From positions 14,411 through 36,363 of the forward strand of contig MLAK01000977.1 in NCBI GenBank assembly GCA_001839685.1: 21,953 nucleotides of DNA, in the 5' to 3' direction. The stretch comes from Tritrichomonas foetus (lineage: Eukaryota; Parabasalia; Tritrichomonadida; Tritrichomonadidae). Each line of letters begins with the position of its first letter. The stretch's first letter is position 1. Under the pieces are notes generated by a model. It worked only from the letters and a program-made list of their open reading frames with translations, was not told the DNA's origin and did no database searches. Made by a program: the position numbers and the translations under genes. Shown in pieces: positions 1 to 8,291 of the stretch.

Positions 1-518
1 GATTTTTAAAAAAAAAGATTCATTTATTTTATTTCTGAATTTCTTCTCATTATTCTACGAAAAAAAAAATTATACTCTGATCTTTTGACTTTGAGTAAAT
101 ATCAAACAAAATTGTTTTTCAATGATCCTTTCAAAAAAAACGTTTACTTTTTTTATTTGGCTCCATCTAACCGACTATTTGACCACTCAAGGTCATAATC
201 TCTTGTCACTTAACTTTTTTTTTCCAACTAAAAAAACTCAAGGAAGTTGCCTCCCTTTTTTCCTCAATCAGTCGATTTAAACATGCTTGGAATGGCTCGC
301 CGTACCAAGGACGCGCTTCTCAATCCGCTTCATCAAGGAAATTCGTTAACCATGGTTTGATCGATCGAAAAATTACTGCCAAAAGATGATTAAAAAGCTT
401 TTCTTCGGCAAAAAATTGTCAAAAGAAAACGTTTTTTCCCAAAATCATAAACGGCCTGTTCAATTTTTCTGAGAACCAATAGAATTCATAATTTCGGTTG
501 TCTCAAAAATTGATAAGT
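1..518. other. Intergenic region upstream of the PPP phosphatase
   Basis: No convincing gene is visible. The stretch holds two of the phase-locked A blocks (8-16 and 60-68), a natural T9 run at 215-223, and a short ATG reading frame at 292-360. That frame begins MARRTK, like eL43, but then runs into unrelated sequence and stops after 22 codons. A TCAAAAATTGA motif at 503-513 is likely part of the promoter of the following gene. Confidence 0.5.
501..518 (+). promoter_or_regulatory. Candidate core promoter of the PPP phosphatase gene
   Basis: TCTCAAAAATTGA followed by an AAGTATGG stretch occurs here. Nearly the same string precedes the uS10 start on the other strand (14627-14639, read in reverse, followed by TAGTATGG). 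Two unrelated genes sharing this string directly before their starts suggests a core promoter or initiator element. Trichomonad initiators are known to lie very close to the ATG. The role here is inferred from conservation inside this window only. Confidence 0.4.
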
Positions 519-533
519 ATGGCCGTTATGTGA
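519..533 (+). other. Four-codon upstream ORF abutting the PPP phosphatase start
   Basis: ATG GCC GTT ATG TGA lies in the same frame as, and directly against, the ATG of the phosphatase (TGAATG). If transcription starts upstream of 519 this would be a minimal uORF. If it starts between 519 and 534 it is not in the mRNA. In uS10, an ATG at the matching promoter position is also out of use, which favours the second reading. Confidence 0.35.
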
Positions 534-1565
534 ATGGCTTCACTTTCTATCCGTTGTATGAATGATGGCGAACTTACAGATCTTATCTTCCAGGTTCTCA
601 TCAGTCGCATGCGGAGAGATGGTCACTGCCTGCTGAAAACCAGACCCGTCAAGCGTCTCATAAAGGCTTGCACGACTGAGTTTCAAAAGGAACCGACACA
701 ATTACACCTTCGAGGTAAATTTGTTATCGTCGGCGACTTACATGGTAACATCGATGACCTTATCAGCATATTTATGAACTACGGATACCCTCCTGAAACA
801 CAATACGTTTTATTAGGAGATTATGTTGATAGAGGCAAAAACTCTATTGAAACTCTTATTCTTCTTTATGCTCTTAAATTGAAATTCCCACAAAGCATAT
901 ATCTTCTTCGCGGGAATCACGAGTCGAAATCAACTAAGCTCTTTTCGGGCTTCAAGGACGAATGCCTTGTTCATCTCAATAAGAGATGCTATTCACTCTT
1001 CATCAAGTCATTTTCGTACTTACCGCTTGCCGCGTTGTTGAATCATAGTATTTTCTGCGTTCATGGCGGCTTGTCCCAATCTATAATTGATATAACAGAG
1101 ATAGACAGAATCGAAAAGCCAATTACCGACATCTCTCTTTCAATTGCCAGTGACCTTCTTTGGAGCGACCCATCGCCTGATGTTCTAAAATTTAGTTCAT
1201 CTCCACGAGGAAATGGCTGCCTATTCGGATCAGAGATCGTGGATCAGTTCCTTGGCGACAACGAACTTTCACTAATAATTCGTGCACACGAATTCTGTCC
1301 TGACGGATACAAATGGTCACTTGAAAACTGTCTCACCGTTTTCAGCGCATCAGACTACATGGGCACTGGAAACCTTGGAGGTGTGGCGGTCGTCAGCAAC
1401 AGTGACAATGTAAAAACTTTCACCTTTAAAAAAGCCGAGAATTTCAAAGTCATCATGCCTTCCTGGGTCTTCGAGGAAAGCAGGGGATTGAAACCATTCG
1501 AGCCAGAAACAGCCCATGCAACACTCGAAGATATTGACTTTGATGCCACTCTACTTATACTGTAA
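534..1565 (+). CDS. PPP-family serine/threonine protein phosphatase catalytic subunit
   Basis: This 343-residue protein is a metal-dependent phosphoprotein phosphatase of the PP1/PP2A/PP2B superfamily, which removes phosphate from Ser/Thr in proteins. All signature motifs are visible: GDLHG (67-71), GDYVDRG (95-101), LRGNHE (125-130), HGGLS (177-181), LLWSDP (208-213), RAHE (250-253) and a FSASDY version of the SAPNY loop (270-275). The metal ligands D68, H70, D96, N128, H177 and H252 and the phosphate-binding arginines are kept, so it should be active. The N-terminal 60 residues match the usual helical start. The C-terminal tail after about 310 is family-divergent and lacks the PP2A-type DYFL end. 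An in-frame TGA lies directly before the ATG, which fixes 534 as the first usable start. I cannot assign it to a PP1 or PP2A subfamily with certainty. Confidence 0.93.
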   Translation: MASLSIRCMNDGELTDLIFQVLISRMRRDGHCLLKTRPVKRLIKACTTEFQKEPTQLHLRGKFVIVGDLHGNIDDLISIFMNYGYPPETQYVLLGDYVDRGKNSIETLILLYALKLKFPQSIYLLRGNHESKSTKLFSGFKDECLVHLNKRCYSLFIKSFSYLPLAALLNHSIFCVHGGLSQSIIDITEIDRIEKPITDISLSIASDLLWSDPSPDVLKFSSSPRGNGCLFGSEIVDQFLGDNELSLIIRAHEFCPDGYKWSLENCLTVFSASDYMGTGNLGGVAVVSNSDNVKTFTFKKAENFKVIMPSWVFEESRGLKPFEPETAHATLEDIDFDATLLIL

Positions 1566-1671
1566 TCACCCAAAATATTAATACTTTGTTTGTCATAAAG
1601 CGAAAAAAAATTGTTTGAAATTCTCAACTATATAAATTTTATTTATTTATGTGAGAATTTCGGGAAAAAGG

Positions 1672-2148
1672 AAAAAAAAATGAGTGCATGCATGGTATGT
1701 AAGTTTCGGCTGAGTTGAATTTTTTACATTTTTTTGTTTTTTTCTAAGGCTTTATTTTTGCATGCAATCTATCATAAAAAAAAAGATTCATATGATTGTC
1801 CTTTCTTCCTTTAATATGTTTCGTTTTAAAAAAAAATTTAGTTGTTTTGTAGTTTTTGTAGCTTCGTGGTTTTGTTGTTAAAAAAAAATTGTAGTTTTGT
1901 TGTTTTTGTAGTTTCGTAGCTTCGTCATTTAAAAAAAAAAAAATAAATCCTTTAATGGTGTTCGAGAATCATTGAAGGTAAATAAAAAAAAATTTGATAG
2001 CTATTTTGACAATCTATCAGGTTCATTGCCATTGTAAAAAAAAAATTTGAATTGACTGTCCCGTCAGACAGATCCAGATCTGGTCTTAAAAAAAAAATTA
2101 TGTCATTTAAAGGAGTTTCTTCATAAAAAGAAAGGTTATAAAAAAAAA
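1672..2148 (+). other. Cluster of phase-locked A9 blocks (artefact-like)
   Basis: Runs of at least nine A cover 1672-1680, 1776-1784, 1828-1836, 1880-1888, 1932-1940, 1984-1992, 2036-2044, 2088-2096 and 2140-2148. Every start equals 8 plus a multiple of 52. The slots at 1620, 1724 and 2192 are not filled. The same phase is kept elsewhere in the window, so this is treated as overwritten sequence rather than a genomic repeat. Confidence 0.9.
1819..1930 (+). repeat. Imperfect duplication rich in TTTTGTAG/TTCGT words
   Basis: Two adjacent copies of roughly 52-58 bases carry the same word order (GTTT(C/T)GTT, A run, TTGTAGTTTT, TTTTTGTAG, AGCTTCGT). Each contains one A block. Low-complexity sequence makes the borders soft, and the spacing is partly dictated by the 52-base A-block artefact. 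Confidence 0.45.
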
Positions 2149-2322
2149 AATCGATATAACGAACTTTGGATGAAAATATATGTCATTTTCTCGGAGGGTT
2201 GTTAGACGATAACTTCCTTCACAAATTCCTGACAAGCTAAGTTCACTTTCATCATTTTTCATTTCACATATCAAATTCAGATTCAAACTAAGGCCAATTT
2301 TCGCCACAAAGCGCGGCTTTTT

Positions 2323-4953
2323 TTGAGAGCAAAGGAAAAATCACAAAAAAAAAAAAGTGCACCACCAAGGTTTCTTGGAATAGAAGTCGATTTTCCTTAT
2401 GAAAACCCTTACCAAGCACAAAGGGCACTAATGTCAAAAGCGATGGTCGGATTTGTTAAATCACAAAACGCGATTCTAGAATCACCAACAGGGACAGGTA
2501 AATCACTCGCATTGTTATCTTCTTCGCTAGCATACCAGGATTACATGAAGGCAACTCATCCAGACGCCGTCAAACGTGGCTACATTGCATATCAAGAATC
2601 CGAATCACAAGATACTGCCGACCAAATAATCCCACAAATTTGGTACACAAGTCGCACACACACTCAACTCAAGCAGTTAGTTTCTGAATTAAAAAAATTG
2701 AGATACACACCACAGATGGCAATTCTTGCAGCCAAACGACATACTTGTGTTCACTCTAAGGTGAAAAATGCAGATGATGTTGAAAGAGCATGTCAACAAA
2801 TACATCAAAAATTACATCAATGTCCATATGGATCTAATACACCTAATAATTATATTCCTAATGAGTTTCGAAAGGGTAGTACAGATAGTAAGTATTCCAA
2901 GTATACTATTGAAGATTTGAAAGAGTTTTGTATAGAAAATATTAGATGTCCATATATCATTTCACGAAATTTAGTCAAACAAGCTGATTTGATTTTAGCC
3001 CCATATAATTATGTAATTGATGGATCCATTCGAAATCAAATGAAAATCAATCTTAGAGGTTCAATTTTGATTGTTAAAAAAAAACACAATGTTGAATCAA
3101 CTTGCCGTGATGCAGCTACATTAAATCTCACTTTAGATGATATTCGAAGAGGATGTGAATGGTCAGTTTTAACAGAAGGGCAACAAGAACTATATCAAAG
3201 CCTTGTTGGACCTTATCGGGCAATCAATGCACTTTTTGAATCATTTATGGATTATGTTACTAGTAAACGCACAAAATTTGAAAGTCAGCGAAATAATTTT
3301 TATGGTGATTACATTGCTGAAGATAATACTGAATTAGTTTTGAAGAATCAATTTAATTTAACTACAACGTATTGGCCATCACTGTTAAATGATTATAAGC
3401 TGTTATGCAAGATTGACAAAGAAAACAATAATACAGATTCTACTAGGCTTCCTCACGAAGCTTTTATGACCCTTTTGCATAATGTTTTCCGACCACTACA
3501 AAACGTTTTTATCAATAATGGAGAAGTTATGCGTGATTTCAAAATTGTATATCAATATAAAAAAGAATCTGATGATAAAGATATGCTGAGAATCATTTGT
3601 TTGAATCCAGCTGTCGTTTTTAGAACAATTGCTGACACAGTTCACAACGTAATATTAACATCTGGAACTTTATCACCACTTAGCTCATTTGCCTCTGAAC
3701 TCGGTGTCAATTTCCCTAATTTATTATCTGCAACTCATGTCATTGAACAAGAGCAAGTTATGGCATTTGCAATATCAAATGCACCCAATGGCGATATTTT
3801 ATCTTCAACATATAGTAACATGAAAGCAAATGGCGATAAAACTTACCGTAATCTTGCTGATATTTTAAAGAGACTTCTTCCACATATTCCCGATGGAGTT
3901 CTACTTTTTTTACCTTCCTATTCAATGCTTTCGAATTTAAGACAGTGTTGGACAAGAACTGGGGAATTTTCGACGATTGACAAAATGAAGAAAATTTTTA
4001 TAGAAGAACAACGAAAAAAGAGTAACAATACTTACGAAAACTACAAAAAACAAATTAAATCAGAAAAAAAAACTTTATTAATCGCAGTATGTCGAGGAAA
4101 AATGAGTGAAGGTATGGACTTTACCGATAATCAAGCACGTGCAGTTTTTGCATTTGGTATTCCATTTCCTGCAATCAACGATGCTGATGTTGCTTTGAAA
4201 AAGAGTTATAACGATTCAACCGGCAAAGAAACCAAAGGAAATGAATGGTATGAAGCTCAAGCATATAGATCACTTTTCCAGGCAATTGGACGCTGCATTC
4301 GACATAAAAATGATTATGGATCGATTATTTTAATTGACGAACGATTTGGGAAAGTTACAGATAAGTTTCCCAAATGGGTTTCCAAATCATTCAACATTAC
4401 AAGTAATTACGATGAAATCACAGAAAAACTCAAGAGGTTTTATGGTGAAATGAAAATTAAATTCCCAATGAAAGCAATTGAAGATGAAGTGACTACAGAA
4501 TCACCTTTCGATCTGACATGTGCTGCATGCTTTGAAAAGTTGTATGAATCTGTTCTAATCAACCCCAAATCCACAAACTTCCAAGAATATAAAGGATTTT
4601 TGAATGTAGTTGATGAAAAAAAAGGTCAATTCATTTACATTATGAAAGATGATGATAAAAAATCGGCAAAAGTCAAAGAAGAAGAGGCCACATGGTTTGG
4701 TGAACCTGAGTCAATTGCATATAAAAGATTGAGATGCCCAAGTTGTGGAAAAATAATCGGTGTGAAAATTCATGCGTCAAAATATGAAAATAAAAAAAAA
4801 ATAAATAATTCATGGCTTCTAATTGACCAACTTTACGCAAACCAAATTGGAAGAAGTTCTCCATTAGATAAAATCGTACAAAAGCCAAAATTGATGACAC
4901 TTCAAACAACAACAATCGGTGATTCAAAGCAAACTACTTTAAACTTTTTATGA
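2323..4953 (+). CDS. FANCJ/BRIP1-like XPD-family iron-sulfur DNA helicase (start uncertain)
   Basis: The protein is a superfamily 2 5'-3' DNA helicase expected to act in nuclear DNA repair. Visible motifs include FPYENPYQAQ (24-33), Walker A ESPTGTGKS (53-61), TSRTHTQ (109-115), four cysteines suitable for a 4Fe-4S cluster (C142, C157, C167, C209), APYNYVID, LTSGTLSP, a SFASELGV stretch, VCRGKMSEGMDF and QAIGRCIRH. The SELGV, VCRGK and EWYEAQAYR wording points to FANCJ/BRIP1 more than RTEL1, DDX11 or XPD. The Walker B box reads KKKH at 252-255 instead of DEAH; this coincides with an A block and is probably corrupted sequence. A C-terminal region has paired CxxC motifs (733-736, 805-808) and the protein ends QTTLNFL. 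The listed start is TTG: no in-frame ATG occurs between the upstream stop (2230-2232) and residue 37. The stop TGA is followed at once by ATAAA. Confidence 0.88.
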   Translation: MRAKEKSQKKKSAPPRFLGIEVDFPYENPYQAQRALMSKAMVGFVKSQNAILESPTGTGKSLALLSSSLAYQDYMKATHPDAVKRGYIAYQESESQDTADQIIPQIWYTSRTHTQLKQLVSELKKLRYTPQMAILAAKRHTCVHSKVKNADDVERACQQIHQKLHQCPYGSNTPNNYIPNEFRKGSTDSKYSKYTIEDLKEFCIENIRCPYIISRNLVKQADLILAPYNYVIDGSIRNQMKINLRGSILIVKKKHNVESTCRDAATLNLTLDDIRRGCEWSVLTEGQQELYQSLVGPYRAINALFESFMDYVTSKRTKFESQRNNFYGDYIAEDNTELVLKNQFNLTTTYWPSLLNDYKLLCKIDKENNNTDSTRLPHEAFMTLLHNVFRPLQNVFINNGEVMRDFKIVYQYKKESDDKDMLRIICLNPAVVFRTIADTVHNVILTSGTLSPLSSFASELGVNFPNLLSATHVIEQEQVMAFAISNAPNGDILSSTYSNMKANGDKTYRNLADILKRLLPHIPDGVLLFLPSYSMLSNLRQCWTRTGEFSTIDKMKKIFIEEQRKKSNNTYENYKKQIKSEKKTLLIAVCRGKMSEGMDFTDNQARAVFAFGIPFPAINDADVALKKSYNDSTGKETKGNEWYEAQAYRSLFQAIGRCIRHKNDYGSIILIDERFGKVTDKFPKWVSKSFNITSNYDEITEKLKRFYGEMKIKFPMKAIEDEVTTESPFDLTCAACFEKLYESVLINPKSTNFQEYKGFLNVVDEKKGQFIYIMKDDDKKSAKVKEEEATWFGEPESIAYKRLRCPSCGKIIGVKIHASKYENKKKINNSWLLIDQLYANQIGRSSPLDKIVQKPKLMTLQTTTIGDSKQTTLNFL
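2348..2356 (+). other. A block at the presumed helicase start region
   Basis: The 12-A run at 2345-2356 ends exactly at slot 2348-2356. It lies about 20 codons before the first conserved helicase residues, where a start codon would be expected. If nine bases were overwritten here, the true ATG may be among them (codons 2350 or 2353 are in frame). Confidence 0.5.
3076..3084 (+). other. A block replacing the DEA of the helicase DEAH box
   Basis: Exactly nine A occupy codons 252-254 of the helicase frame. The context GSILIV-KKK-HNVESTC aligns without gaps to the family's ILIVDEAHNVE, so DEA has been changed to KKK at constant length. The position is 8 plus 59 times 52, in phase with the other blocks. 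Confidence 0.85.
4064..4072 (+). other. A block in helicase codons 581-584
   Basis: This nine-A run gives EKKT just before LLIAVCRGK. It is in phase (8 plus 78 times 52). The residues are in a variable stretch, so whether they are wrong cannot be judged from the family pattern. A tenth-base run at 4792-4801, covering slot 4792-4800, likewise gives a KKK in the C-terminal region. Confidence 0.6.
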
Positions 4954-5343
4954 ATAAAATGTTTGTTCATTTGAATAATCTTTTATATTGATTTTTATTA
5001 AAAAAAAACAAGAGATCATCATTAGCATGCTAGATATTATTTTGGGTAAATAAAAAAAAATATCATTAATAAATAATGACCACAATTTATGTAAATTGAA
5101 GGAAAAAAAAAAAAATATATATGTGAAATCTCTTCATATAATTAAATTTTATTTGAAACAAGACATTAAAATCATATAAATATACAAAATAGCTTATACT
5201 ATACTCCTTAATTCAATGGAAACATTTAATTGGAATTTTTCATTCATGTTCAATAATTCTTGAAATCTAATTCATTTGTGAAAGTTTGAATTGAAGAGCG
5301 AACGTTTATTATTTTCCTTTTCAAATCACTTAAGTGAGTTTTC
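4954..5343. other. Intergenic region with three A blocks and a promoter-like palindrome
   Basis: No gene is visible. A ATAAA directly follows the helicase stop and can act as its polyadenylation signal. A blocks fill slots 5000, 5052 and 5104. A perfect 12-bp palindrome, TCACTTAAGTGA, lies at 5326-5337, six bases before the next ATG. Its first half, TCACT, fits the trichomonad initiator pattern TCA-pyrimidine-A/T, so the transcription start of the next gene may lie there. Confidence 0.5.
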
Positions 5344-7347
5344 ATGTCAATTATCAAGAAATGCCCATTTGGGGAAGTTATAATTGAACCAAATGAAAAT
5401 GATGAATTCATTGTGTCACTCACTACTAATAAATCCCCAAAAGATTTATTTCCAAATATATTTGGCGAATCTCATATTGCTCCACAAGGATACATCGTTT
5501 TCTCAGGTGCTGTATGTGGTGAAACATCAGATAATCATATGATAAAAGTCATTGATTTTGAAAATAATTTATTAGCCAGTTATGATTTTTCCACAACACC
5601 GAAAAATGAAAATTATAAATATTTTTTAATCTGCTTAGAGAATTTTAATTATCTTCTTGTTGGCGATAATATATTTATTATTACAGAAAATTCAATTACA
5701 CCAATCGAATTAATTGCTCTATTTCCTGATGGGAAGCCATTGAATTTCAAAACTATGTTTCACTATGATTCACTTGAATATGACAAAAAGCCTAACGTAT
5801 TTCCATTCATTGTTGACGATTGTACATATGTCATTCTTCAAAATCTTCTTTTCAAAATGCAATCAAATGAAAAACAAGTCATTTTTAAAGCAGTTGATGA
5901 ACAGTTAACAGTTTTTTCATGGAGTAGCGTTTATGTTGAGAATTTGGGCATTGTCACCTTTAATACAAAGGATAATATGTTTCCTAATGTTTGGGATGAA
6001 GACAATTTTTCTCTTGAAATGAAGAAAAAATCAGGAACCATTTTCGATCCAATAAATAAAACATTAAAATCATTTGATAATGAAATTCCTCAGCCAATTC
6101 ATTCTTCTGTTACTTTTACATATAATGATAAACAATACTATGTTTTATTATTGAGGAAAATGATACAACAACAAAATGAACATTCTATTTCTATTATTGG
6201 TTTTGATTTGGAAACAACTAATCCTTTAACGTTTGATTTTAATCTGAAAGATGAAAATTATAAATACCAAAAAAAGTTTTCGATGTCTGATGCAATTCAA
6301 TATGAAATGTCAGCTAATAATATGAAAAACAATTTATACATTTCAAAAAATATCCAAAATTGGATGATATATTTACCAAAAGCACCTTATTCAAATTATC
6401 GAATTAGATATGGCTATGGAAAAATCCCGGAATGTTTTAAACACCCAGACTACGAAGAAGTTGATCTTTCTGATATATATTTAAAAATAGGAGCACCAAT
6501 TTTTTATATTTCTCATGATCCTGAATCAACTCATGTCAAAATAGGATCAATCGCGCCTTCTAGAAATCACATATTTCATGATAAAGTTTCAATTCAAGAA
6601 GGTGAATCTGTTTCCACATTTATAGATTTTTCAAATATTGTTTGCATTGGAATTATTCAATCTGTAAATGACAATGATCTTCATAGCGTTGATGAAATTC
6701 CAGAGCATACATGGAAAAATCCTATTCAAGATTTTGTTTTATTAGAAGATGGTGATAGTATTGTTGCTGATGATCCAGGTGATCTTTGGAGTGATATTTC
6801 AAGATGCCCAAAAGCTAGTAATTGCCTTGGGGGAAAGTGGAAAGCTTCAATTGACTATTACAAAGGTCGTGCGCGATATTTATGCTTATTCCATTCGGAT
6901 TATTTACATGAAATAAATTCCATTCCGAAAGGTGAATTATATTCATTTATTCCTGAAGATCTTGAAAAAGGATCAACTTTACAACAATTACCAGGCTGGG
7001 AATCAATTGGCAATGTGGGAAGTGATATTGCTTTATCTATGCTTTGTCATGAAAAGCACTTCTTTAATCCAGATGATATAGTATTTCGTGAAGATATTGA
7101 TGATTTAAATTCAATCGGTAATTATGTTATCACTGGCTTCGTTTTTCGTCCAACCAAACGAGAAACAGTAATTAGACAGGCAATTTCAGAATTGATATGT
7201 AAAACTATTGATTTAGATAGATTCACAAAAATGTCATATCTCCCATTTGGTGTTGTGAGTGAGAGTGGATGGGGTGATGGCGGTTATGCAGTTTTTTCAA
7301 AGAAAATTGATGGGAAAACAGTTGCAGTTTTAACAGCATTTATTTAA
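5344..7347 (+). CDS. Uncharacterised 667-residue protein with a DUF4241-like tail
   Basis: I do not recognise the protein as a whole. It has no signal peptide and no membrane segment. The first 450 residues alternate short hydrophobic strands with polar turns, as in a beta-rich or propeller-like fold, but no repeat motif is clear. The last 40 residues read PFGVVSESGWGDGGYAVF followed by a hydrophobic strand near the C-terminus. This resembles the SGxGDGxYxVY ending that I associate with the bacterial DUF4241 family, a group often linked to immunity-like proteins, and lateral transfer is possible. That link rests on a short motif only. ATG 5344 follows a palindromic initiator-like site and is the first in-frame ATG. 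Codon use is as AT-rich as in its neighbours. No A block falls in this gene. Confidence 0.8.
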   Translation: MSIIKKCPFGEVIIEPNENDEFIVSLTTNKSPKDLFPNIFGESHIAPQGYIVFSGAVCGETSDNHMIKVIDFENNLLASYDFSTTPKNENYKYFLICLENFNYLLVGDNIFIITENSITPIELIALFPDGKPLNFKTMFHYDSLEYDKKPNVFPFIVDDCTYVILQNLLFKMQSNEKQVIFKAVDEQLTVFSWSSVYVENLGIVTFNTKDNMFPNVWDEDNFSLEMKKKSGTIFDPINKTLKSFDNEIPQPIHSSVTFTYNDKQYYVLLLRKMIQQQNEHSISIIGFDLETTNPLTFDFNLKDENYKYQKKFSMSDAIQYEMSANNMKNNLYISKNIQNWMIYLPKAPYSNYRIRYGYGKIPECFKHPDYEEVDLSDIYLKIGAPIFYISHDPESTHVKIGSIAPSRNHIFHDKVSIQEGESVSTFIDFSNIVCIGIIQSVNDNDLHSVDEIPEHTWKNPIQDFVLLEDGDSIVADDPGDLWSDISRCPKASNCLGGKWKASIDYYKGRARYLCLFHSDYLHEINSIPKGELYSFIPEDLEKGSTLQQLPGWESIGNVGSDIALSMLCHEKHFFNPDDIVFREDIDDLNSIGNYVITGFVFRPTKRETVIRQAISELICKTIDLDRFTKMSYLPFGVVSESGWGDGGYAVFSKKIDGKTVAVLTAFI

Positions 7348-8291
7348 TTATTCAGATACTTCTTGATATTTCTTCCTCTCTTTAATAATCTGCTGGATAA
7401 TATTATATGATTCTTTTGATTTATTTTACATAGAATTTTATTAATGAAATAAATTTGTCAAATATTTTCATTCAGCTTCAATCTTTTTGAAAATAATAAA
7501 TAAGCTGAAGTGTAATAATAAAACTGTAATACAACCTGGAAATTTCATGTGCAAAATGATCTATCAATTCATGTGATTTCATTTTTTTTTCAGAATATAT
7601 CTGGTCGTAAATTGTATTTTAATGTACAAATATACATTGAAATAAAAACTCATTGTCAACCATATTTTTAAAATTTCCTTGACTCTTATTTAATTTTCTG
7701 TGTTATCTTTATTATGATTACATGATATTTACGAAGTCCAGTTGTTTTCAATTGAATTAATCTCCGAAGACGAATTTATTTTGCCATTCCAAAGGGATCT
7801 ACTTTATCACGTAACGTACGCAATTCAATTAATTTATTGAAAGAGAATCACATTGATGATATAATATTTTGAATGGTTTATGATTGAATTAATTAAATGC
7901 TAACTTACTCACTTGAATTCTTTTTTTTACTGTTTTTGGTAAAATTTATGCGAATTAAACATTTCCCAAAATACTAAATCTTCAATATTGAAAACTATTC
8001 TGACAATTTAAAGACAATCTCCTGAAATTGATGATTTATTATGAATTTAGCATTCAAAAAGTTTGTGAAGAAAGTGTCTTCAAAACTATGAAAGACTAAC
8101 AACTCGTCACTTTTTGCGAAATAAGGTATTGAAATATTTGTAAAAATCTCAAAAATCACTAATAGTGATTCGAAAAGCATGATTTTTATTTCTGAATTTT
8201 TGTCCTGAAAATAGAATCGCCTCAAATATTTTTATCAAAAAAAATTTTGATGGAAGTTTCTATTTTTTCAAAAAGTTAAAGTGATTTTACT
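7348..8291. other. Long AT-rich intergenic region
   Basis: No supported gene is present. A 76-codon reverse frame (7995-8225) shows no recognisable composition or motif and is left out. A natural T9 run lies at 7582-7590. TCAAAAAGTT occurs at 8054-8063, not near a start codon, and again at 8268-8277, 14 bases before the next gene. Confidence 0.55.
8268..8277 (+). promoter_or_regulatory. TCAAAAAGTT promoter-like motif before the BET gene
   Basis: The same ten bases occur, in the sense orientation, shortly before the CK1 gene (21053-21062, reverse strand) and the RasGAP gene (18924-18933, reverse strand), and a close variant precedes the PPP gene. The position, 14 bases before the ATG, suits a trichomonad core promoter. 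Function is inferred. Confidence 0.4.

Larger units (their letters stand above)
1566..2322. other. Intergenic region with regular A blocks
   Basis: There is no credible gene here. A 66-codon reverse-strand frame at 2107-2307 runs through the A blocks as phenylalanine and lysine codons and is not believable. A TAAA about 30 bases after the phosphatase stop could serve as a cleavage/polyadenylation signal. Nine filled A-block slots fall in this region (1672, then 1776 to 2140 every 52 bases). No ATG exists in any forward frame between about 2185 and 2322, which matters for the start of the next gene. Confidence 0.6.

Noticed and set aside
1776..2148. A real 52-bp satellite or nucleosome-phasing A-tract array
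   Set aside because: The sequence between the A runs is not repeated and the same phase continues through distant genes. A satellite or nucleosome array would not keep an absolute phase across them.
3076..3084. Natural loss of helicase activity through KKKH in Walker B
   Set aside because: The site is exactly on the 52-base A-block grid and all other catalytic motifs are intact, so corrupted sequence explains it better.
7995..8225. A 76-codon reverse frame
   Set aside because: It is short, in an AT-rich gap, with no motif and no promoter-like site.
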